Source: Plenodomus lindquistii
Lineage: Eukaryota > Ascomycota > Dothideomycetes > Pleosporales > Leptosphaeriaceae
Assembly (NCBI GenBank): GCA_025504975.1
Contig: JANUWI010000010.1
Span: 620,001 to 684,000, forward strand
Direction of reading: 5' to 3'
Length of the DNA stretch: 64,000 nt
The number at the start of each line of letters is the position of its first letter. The first letter of the stretch is position 1. The notes beneath the pieces are model-generated. The model had not been told where the DNA came from. It made no database searches and saw only the letters and a program-made list of their open reading frames with translations. The translations under genes and the position numbers were made by a program. This document shows, piece after piece, positions 58,290 through 64,000 of this stretch.

Positions 58290-58821
58290 CTAGCGAGACG
58301 CTACAAGATCCGCTGGGGAGAGTGGCTGGCGAGGCGCTGAAAACTTCGCTGAGTCCGGCACAAGATGTAGCACTGAAGGCAGCGCTGAGGCGCGGAAAGT
58401 GAAGGCTTCATTCCCCTCGATCGAATCCCATATTCGATCTAATGGGGTAGCCGTGTCACCGTTGGAACAGTACCCTGGTTCCCCAGTGGCCCGAGAATTG
58501 AGTCGGCGACAAAGCGCGCCGGGCTGCGGAGTGGTGATGTAAGAGTCCTCGAACGCAGTCGCAGCGTCGGCGCCGCCATCTGGCATGCCGTCGACAGTAT
58601 AGGTAAGATGCTGTCGGAATAGTACTGCTAGGATATTCTACTCTGGCGGACTGTATGTCATCCTCAGTACAAGTCATTGTGAAAGTTTCATCGCTGAAGA
58701 GCGTGATCACACTGGGTCCTGTCAAGACTTAGCTCATGAACACATGTGAGTGAAGTGTAGGTGTATACAGGGTACCTTCCATGAGTCCCTCAGCGTACGT
58801 GTATGCCAGGCGTGCAGCTTG
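58290..58821 (-). pseudogene. Orphan family copy B, related to copy A and probably decayed
   Basis: On the minus strand QAARLAYTYAEGLMEG (ending 58776) joins through a 57-bp phase-1 intron (58775-58719) to PSVITLFSDE. A shift of frame is then needed to reach TYTVDGMPDGGADAATAFED, PGALCRRLNSRATGEPGYC and TPLDRIWDSIEGNEAF, stopping at 58290. The shift could be a 46-bp intron (GTACTGAG...TAGCAG) or a mutation. A TAG at 58824-58822 closes the frame upstream. Matches to copy A: the intron site and phase (G-G then VVTLSSDN / VITLFSDE), LNSRAT, TGEP..C, and PLD..WD..E.N. I do not recognise the family. Confidence 0.4.
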
Positions 58822-59877
58822 CTATTGCAGAGTTGCTTCATAGTCATGATTACGGCTAGTGTAGTACAGCATGAAGCTCATATTCAGCATTTCCCTTATT
58901 CATAAGTGATCTGCATAATCATGGCCAGTGTAGTACAGCATTGAGCTAATGCTCCTTAAAGACATTTTAAGCGGATTTTCCTAGCCCAAGGAAACAGCCC
59001 TAATAAGGAGACGACTGTGTTTATCAGAGATCGTGCCTCAGGATCAATCCCTCGGGCCCATTCTCATTCATTGATCACGATTGCACTTGGCCTCATTGGG
59101 TTAGAGCAGCACTAAAGAGTGAAAGTGGGTCTGCCGCTGCCGCACCCGCGCAGGCGTTTCCACCCTTGGCGCTGTTGTATCATTCGTCATGTTTGTTACA
59201 CATACTTGCTGCCTAAACAGCCACCTTCATGCGATCTGCCAGTCGAACGTACATGGCGTCCAAGGTAGCAGGAAGCCCCCTGTCAAAGCGTCGCGTATTG
59301 GCCCTACAAATGATGGCAGAGGGTAGCCACGGTCATGTGCAACGTTGACGGCGAATCAACAGCCACGACAAAACGATGCGAGCGCTTAGCTACGCGAGAA
59401 GAATAGTCCATTATTGGGCACGTACCTTAGATGCTGGTTTCTGGCATGTTCTGGTTCTCCTGGGTCCGAATTCTGAGCCTGGTATACGGGTACTTGCGTG
59501 AAGTCTATATTGGCATGTAGGCAGACGAGATGGCGGTGTGTACGCCAGCCGATATCCTCTCGTGAAGTCTCCCTAGGGCACCTATGGTGCTGTCGGATAA
59601 TTTTGTAAGGGACTTTCATCACATCCTGTGTACCTGGACGCACGCCGCAAGATGTCATCAGGCTCTCCACACAGAACCGGTTAGTACGACGATGAATCAC
59701 ATTCGAACACGCCCTGCAAGATGTGTCTAACAATGTCTAGACCGATCCACCGGTAGATTTGAGACACCACGTGGCCCGCGAAGAGATGGATACACTAACA
59801 ACACTACGACAACGGTGGCTGTAAGTCGTGCGAGCAGCGATATTACTTCACGGGATACTAATTTTTCACCCGCGTAG
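58822..59877. other. Intergenic region with a short direct repeat
   Basis: Contains the 37-bp direct repeat listed separately and a 115-codon minus-strand frame (59386-59733, with KVPYKIIRQHHRCPRETSRE) that could be an orphan exon but starts at TTG and has no partner. The right end should hold the first exon or leader of the coiled-coil gene. Confidence 0.35.
58845..58950. repeat. 37-bp imperfect direct repeat, two copies
   Basis: Copies at 58845-58881 and 58914-58950, 69 bp apart start to start, share AGTGTAGTACAGCAT in the middle and differ at 7 of 37 positions, mostly by transitions. They lie just upstream of orphan copy B and encode a repeated LYYT-type peptide in its frame. Confidence 0.65.
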
Positions 59878-62267
59878 TTGAAACGCAAGAGGGATATAAG
59901 CGATTTACAAAGTCAAGAGGGTCAGCCTTCTCGACACGTCAGGTCACAGGCAGGATCTGACAGCGAACATCATCTTATCGATCATGCCGACATCATGGAT
60001 TTCGGGTCCAATCTTGCCAGACTTGTGGAAGATGATATATCGGAACGTAACCATAGGCATCGGGCCTATGTTCACCTCGTCACCGACAACTTCAACAAGA
60101 TTTCTGCCTCAACGAAGACCTGGGCTAAATCTCTTCGGGAAACTCTGCTGGCAAGACAGGAGAGTTTCGAAACGAGACTGAAATCAACAGAGGATGCTAT
60201 GGCCGATCCCTTTGGTCCGTTCAGCCTTTATCACCCGGATATAGCTGGTCCCAACGCATCAGCTGTGACCTCAACATCACCCTCAGATCCGAATGTGCGG
60301 AGCAAGTTTCACTACGTGTACAAGCGAGTTTGCCAGAACAAAATGATCCTAGGTCAACATATTGAAAGCCTCAAAAGGCACCGCAAGGAGATCGACAACA
60401 CCAAGGACCGAATCAAGGCCAATGAAGCGACGGTCGTTGATCTGAAAGCCGATGTTTCGAAAATGGCGGAAGACTTCACGAAAGAAAAGAACGCTGCTAC
60501 ATCCAGGCATGATACTTTGCGCGAAGATCCGACCTCTGGGGAGACTGCCATTGACAGCCTGAAGAGAGAAATGCAGCAGAGAGCTGGTATAGACGCAGTC
60601 ACAGCCTTGGAGCAACGCATCTCGCAGCTCGAACAGAACAGCGAGCGGCTAGAGGATGATAACAAGCGATTTGAGAAAGAAAATGGGCAGCTCGACCATG
60701 AGGTCAAGCAATCCGAATACGAAAAGCAGCAGCTCGAGGATTGCAACACGAAGCTAAGTCAGAGATTGACGATACTCAATAAGGGAATTGCTGAATATCA
60801 AAGCGATATCGAACAGCAGATCAAGGCCATGGCTCGCGACCAGACTACTGCTATGACTGCCATGCAACAACGCCTTACGACTGCTGAAGAAGCGAACGCA
60901 ATATTGAAGACATCCGTTCAAGAAGAGCTCAGATCAACTTCGACCAATCTGCAATCCAGAATTGACAAGATACCGGCGTTGCCTGAGTCTATGGAACAAC
61001 GCCTGACTGCCGTCGAGAAGACCACCCGTTTGTTGGCATCAAGCTCTGCCACATTTGAAGAGGTTTCAGTACTTCGAGAAGAGTTCGATACCTACAAGAC
61101 CGCGGCAGACGATCTTGGTAGCGGCCTCCGTGTCGTCGAAAGAAACGTGGAAAAAATCAGTGAAGAAACTACGCCACTTTCAAATTTGCAGACGATCCTG
61201 GAGACGAAGATACAGTCCTGTATCACGATTGAGGATGCGCAAAGGTCCTTTGTCAAGAACGAGCAAATTACGGAAATGAATCTCACCAGTAAGAACGACC
61301 TCCAGACTCTGGAAACTAAACTCGTGAATCACTTGAACGGAGGAATCCAATTCTGCCTCATTCGGAGCGAACAGGCCAAAAGCGCCCTCCTTATGACGGC
61401 CACAGCTCTCGATGACTTCACGCACAAACAGATACACATTACGAATGCTCATTTGCAGCAACATGTACGTTTACTTGCAACCTGATGATGTGCTGCCGAC
61501 TGACTGGCTGAATCTAGCTCGGACCCAATGCCAATATCAACATGCTCTCGCACGGCGCTGCAATGCCAACCCCAGACAGTAGTTTGGTGACTGGCGTGAA
61601 AATCATCTTCAACCAGCCGCCGACACAACTTGAACTTCGGCAACAACACCAGCAACTACAACAGCAGCAGCGTCAGGAGCGTCAGCACGACTTCCCGCCA
61701 CAATCACACCAACACCACCAGTTCTCCATCGAAGCGCCTCCACCCCAGCAAACCTCAAGACGTGCATCCGCAGCCCAGACGTCCGAACAGTCACAACAAA
61801 ACCTACCCCCAACGCCCCACAACATTCCACCACGACAGAATCCCAGCTTCGTAGTCGAAGAGTTGTCACCCACCGGACAGAACCCCCATATCCCGTCTCA
61901 AACCGAAGCCCACACCCTCGAATCACAAAGACAGCCCCAACTCTCACACTACCACCACCACGGCCAGACCCAGACCCAGACCCAGCAACCGAATCAGAAC
62001 AGCGTGTCTCACTATCACCCCTCGGACCCCATGCCAAATCGCAGACCTCCTCCCCAGCCACAACAAACAATCACACATGGTCAAGTCCCCGCGCAACAGC
62101 ACGTTCACCCCAGCCAGCAGACCGCGCCTTCGCAGCGCCTAAGTGCTATCCAAGGACTTCGTCAGTTCCGGCAGTCATCAACAAAGGCAGCAGATTCACG
62201 ACAGTCGGCCGCGCACGGAGGACTAGCTGGCTTTTATACACCGCAGGGGTTTGCAAGGGGTCCGTGA
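59878..62267 (+). CDS. Large coiled-coil protein with Gln/Pro-rich tail
   Basis: Two exons (59878-61464, 61518-62267) join in frame to about 778 residues. The true start is unresolved: the frame begins right after CGCGTAG, a splice acceptor, and no in-frame ATG lies close upstream, so a first exon is missing (the first internal Met is at about 59996). The N-terminus is KRKRDISDLQ, a likely nuclear signal. Residues about 140-510 are long coiled coil (AGIDAVTALEQRISQLEQNS, LEDDNKRFEKENGQLDHEVK, and repeated EQRLTAVEKTT-type units). The second exon is a Gln/His/Pro-rich low-complexity tail (LRQQHQQLQQQQRQERQ). Function unknown; composition suggests a nuclear or cytoskeletal scaffold. Confidence 0.65.
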
Positions 62268-62971
62268 GGGCGGTTTGAACGCATATGTGGTCTGTTCTGT
62301 TTCCTGTAGGCTGGATTCTCTTACCCAGGGCTACGGATTCACGAGCTGGTGATGTGAAACGAATACTGATTTTAGAGAACGCATACGACACATGAGCTTA
62401 GACTTTTATACCCTTTGTTATTTCATGAATTTTTCTTGAATAAAGAATCGTGTTGCAGTGATATAGTTGATGGCGTGGTTGAAATGTTGCGACATCGAGC
62501 ATGGTCCGAAGTAACCTACCGTCTGATTCCTCATGACCTAGTATCGATGCACAGAACTGTATCATACAGTTTGCACGTTCGTTTTCGGTCGTCTGTCCAT
62601 CAAGGGTACCCAGGTGAATACGTCGAGACATGATTGCCGGACCGCAGACTGGTATGAGAAATCCTGAAGGGTGTTGAAATCTAGCGTGTAGACTATATAG
62701 ATGACTGGAAACTCGCTACAACATTCCTGAATATTTGACTGGCGAGGTACGAACAAGAGGAGATGGAGGATTGTGATGACAACGTAGGTTTGTATGAATG
62801 ATACAATATTGCAGACAGTGAACATCAGGAACGATTAGGTATTAAACACGGGTCATTTCTATTGTAGAAAACCGATACGTTGTTACGTTCAATGCTCTCA
62901 ATTGCATCTATACATCTTAATATATACAGTCCAACTTTTTCCCTTTCCATTCAGTTCTGCATCAACAACAT
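62268..62971. other. Convergent intergenic region
   Basis: Between the 3' ends of the coiled-coil gene (plus) and fumarase (minus). AT-rich, with short frames only; expected to be 3' UTR for both genes. Confidence 0.45.
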
Positions 62972-64000
62972 CTATTGTTTGGGCTTGTAGTCGCTGGGGT
63001 TTATCATCAACTCTGGTCGCACGTACTTGTCGAAGTCTGCTTCGCTGATGACTTCGAGTTTGAGTGCTGCCTCTTTGAGTGTGAGGCCGTTCTTGTGTGC
63101 GTATTTTGCGGTCTTGCTGGCGGCGTCGTAGCCGATGACGGGGTTGAGGCAGGTAACGAGCATAAGACTGTTGTACTTTTAGTATTTGTAGGTGTGTATG
63201 TTTGGAGGGGGTATTACCTCTCGTTCATGATGGAGCTAATGCGCTTCTCATCCGCGTCCAGACCTGCGACGAGGTTCTTCTCGAAGCTGGTCATAGCATC
63301 TGCGAGCAGACGAGAGCTGTGTAGCAAGTTGCGGATCATGACGGGCTTGAAGACGTTGAGCTCAAAGTTACCCTGGGAGCCGGCAAAGGTGGTGGCGGCC
63401 TGGTTACCGAAGACCTGCGCGCAGACCATGGTCAAAGACTCGCACTGAGTGGGGTTGACCTTGCCGGGCATAATGGATGAACCGGGCTCGTTTTCTGGGA
63501 GCTTGAGCTCACCGAGACCGCAGCGTGGACCAGAACCGAGGAAGCGGATGTCCTGTGCAATCTTGAAGAGAGATGTGGCGAGAGTGTTGAGTTGGCCATG
63601 TGCCTCGACAATGGCATCGTGGGCAGCGAGTGCTTCGAACTTGTTGGGCGCAGTGACGAACTCGTGGCCAGTCATCTTGCTAACTTCGGAGGCAATGTCT
63701 TCAGCGAAGCCCTTGAATGTGTTGATACCGGTTCCGACAGCTGTTCCACCCTGCGCGAGCATCTTGAGACGGGGAAGAGAGCTCTTGATGCGCTCAATGC
63801 CAAAGTCAAGCTGCTGGACGTAGCCAGAGAACTCTTGACCGAGGGTCAGAGGAGTAGCATCTTGCAAGTGAGTCCTGCCAATCTTGATCAGGTTCTCCCA
63901 CTGCTGGCTCTTCTTCTTCAGAGCGTCGCGTAGGCTGGCAAGGGCGGGGAGTAGGGACTCCTCGAAGTCGAGAACAGCGGCGATGTGCATGACGGTGGGG
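62972..64000 (-). CDS. FUM1: Fumarate hydratase, class II (3' part; gene runs off the window)
   Basis: The minus-strand exon running from beyond 64000 to 63218, plus a last exon 63167-62972, encode the C-terminal two thirds of class II fumarase. Diagnostic segments are KIGRTHLQDATPLTLGQEFS, GGTAVGTG, the superfamily signature GSSIMPGKVNPTQ (with its catalytic-loop serine), and NPVIGYDAASKTAKYAHKNG. The intron (63217-63168) is canonical and keeps the frame (NER-to-NES-LMLVTCLNPV). The enzyme hydrates fumarate to malate in the TCA cycle; in fungi one gene usually serves both mitochondria and cytosol, but the N-terminus that would show targeting is outside the window. Confidence 0.95.

Overview
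The window is nuclear DNA of a filamentous ascomycete. The evidence is many protein-coding genes with short (about 45-110 bp) GT-AG introns, fungal-type families (SAGA subunit Sgf11, Pop1, Sec31, Zn2Cys6 factor, ferric reductase, MFS transporter), and a mixture of dense housekeeping blocks with gene-poor blocks. The protein flavour suggests a Dothideomycete, probably Pleosporales, but this is an inference and not proved by any one feature. All gene models below were spliced by eye.

Positions 1-28,500 are a dense housekeeping block: a membrane-anchored GH16 glucanase, a D-threonine-aldolase-like PLP enzyme, an unknown nuclear protein, an intron-containing elongator tRNA-Met, acetylornithine aminotransferase (ARG8), a SNF2 ATPase, COPII subunit SEC31, an RRM protein, a head-to-head pair of small respiratory-chain genes (NDUFA4/B12D-like and COX12), a J-like protein lacking HPD, RNase P/MRP subunit POP1, SAGA subunit SGF11, and two small coiled-coil proteins.

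Positions 28,500-40,040 hold a carbonyl reductase (SDR), a small BLOC-1-like coiled-coil protein, a ferric/cupric reductase and an MFS transporter, separated by longer non-coding stretches. From 40,040 to 50,300 there is about 10 kb in which I find no convincing gene; part of it (about 41.4-42.5 kb) is AT-richer and looks degraded. A Zn2Cys6 transcription factor sits at 50.3-52.9 kb as an island.

Positions 53,000-59,870 are an accessory stretch: a transposon tail fragment (with a second diverged copy near 19.9 kb), an orphan protein-like reading frame, and two diverged copies of an otherwise unrecognised gene that keep an intron at the same place. Positions 59,880-64,000 return to ordinary genes: a long coiled-coil/Gln-rich protein and the 3' part of fumarase (FUM1), which runs off the window end.

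The most unusual items are the orphan paralogue pair at 55.8-58.8 kb, the dispersed degraded element, a probable 3-nucleotide microexon in COX12, and the J-like protein without HPD. I do not see a clearly defined new multi-gene system.
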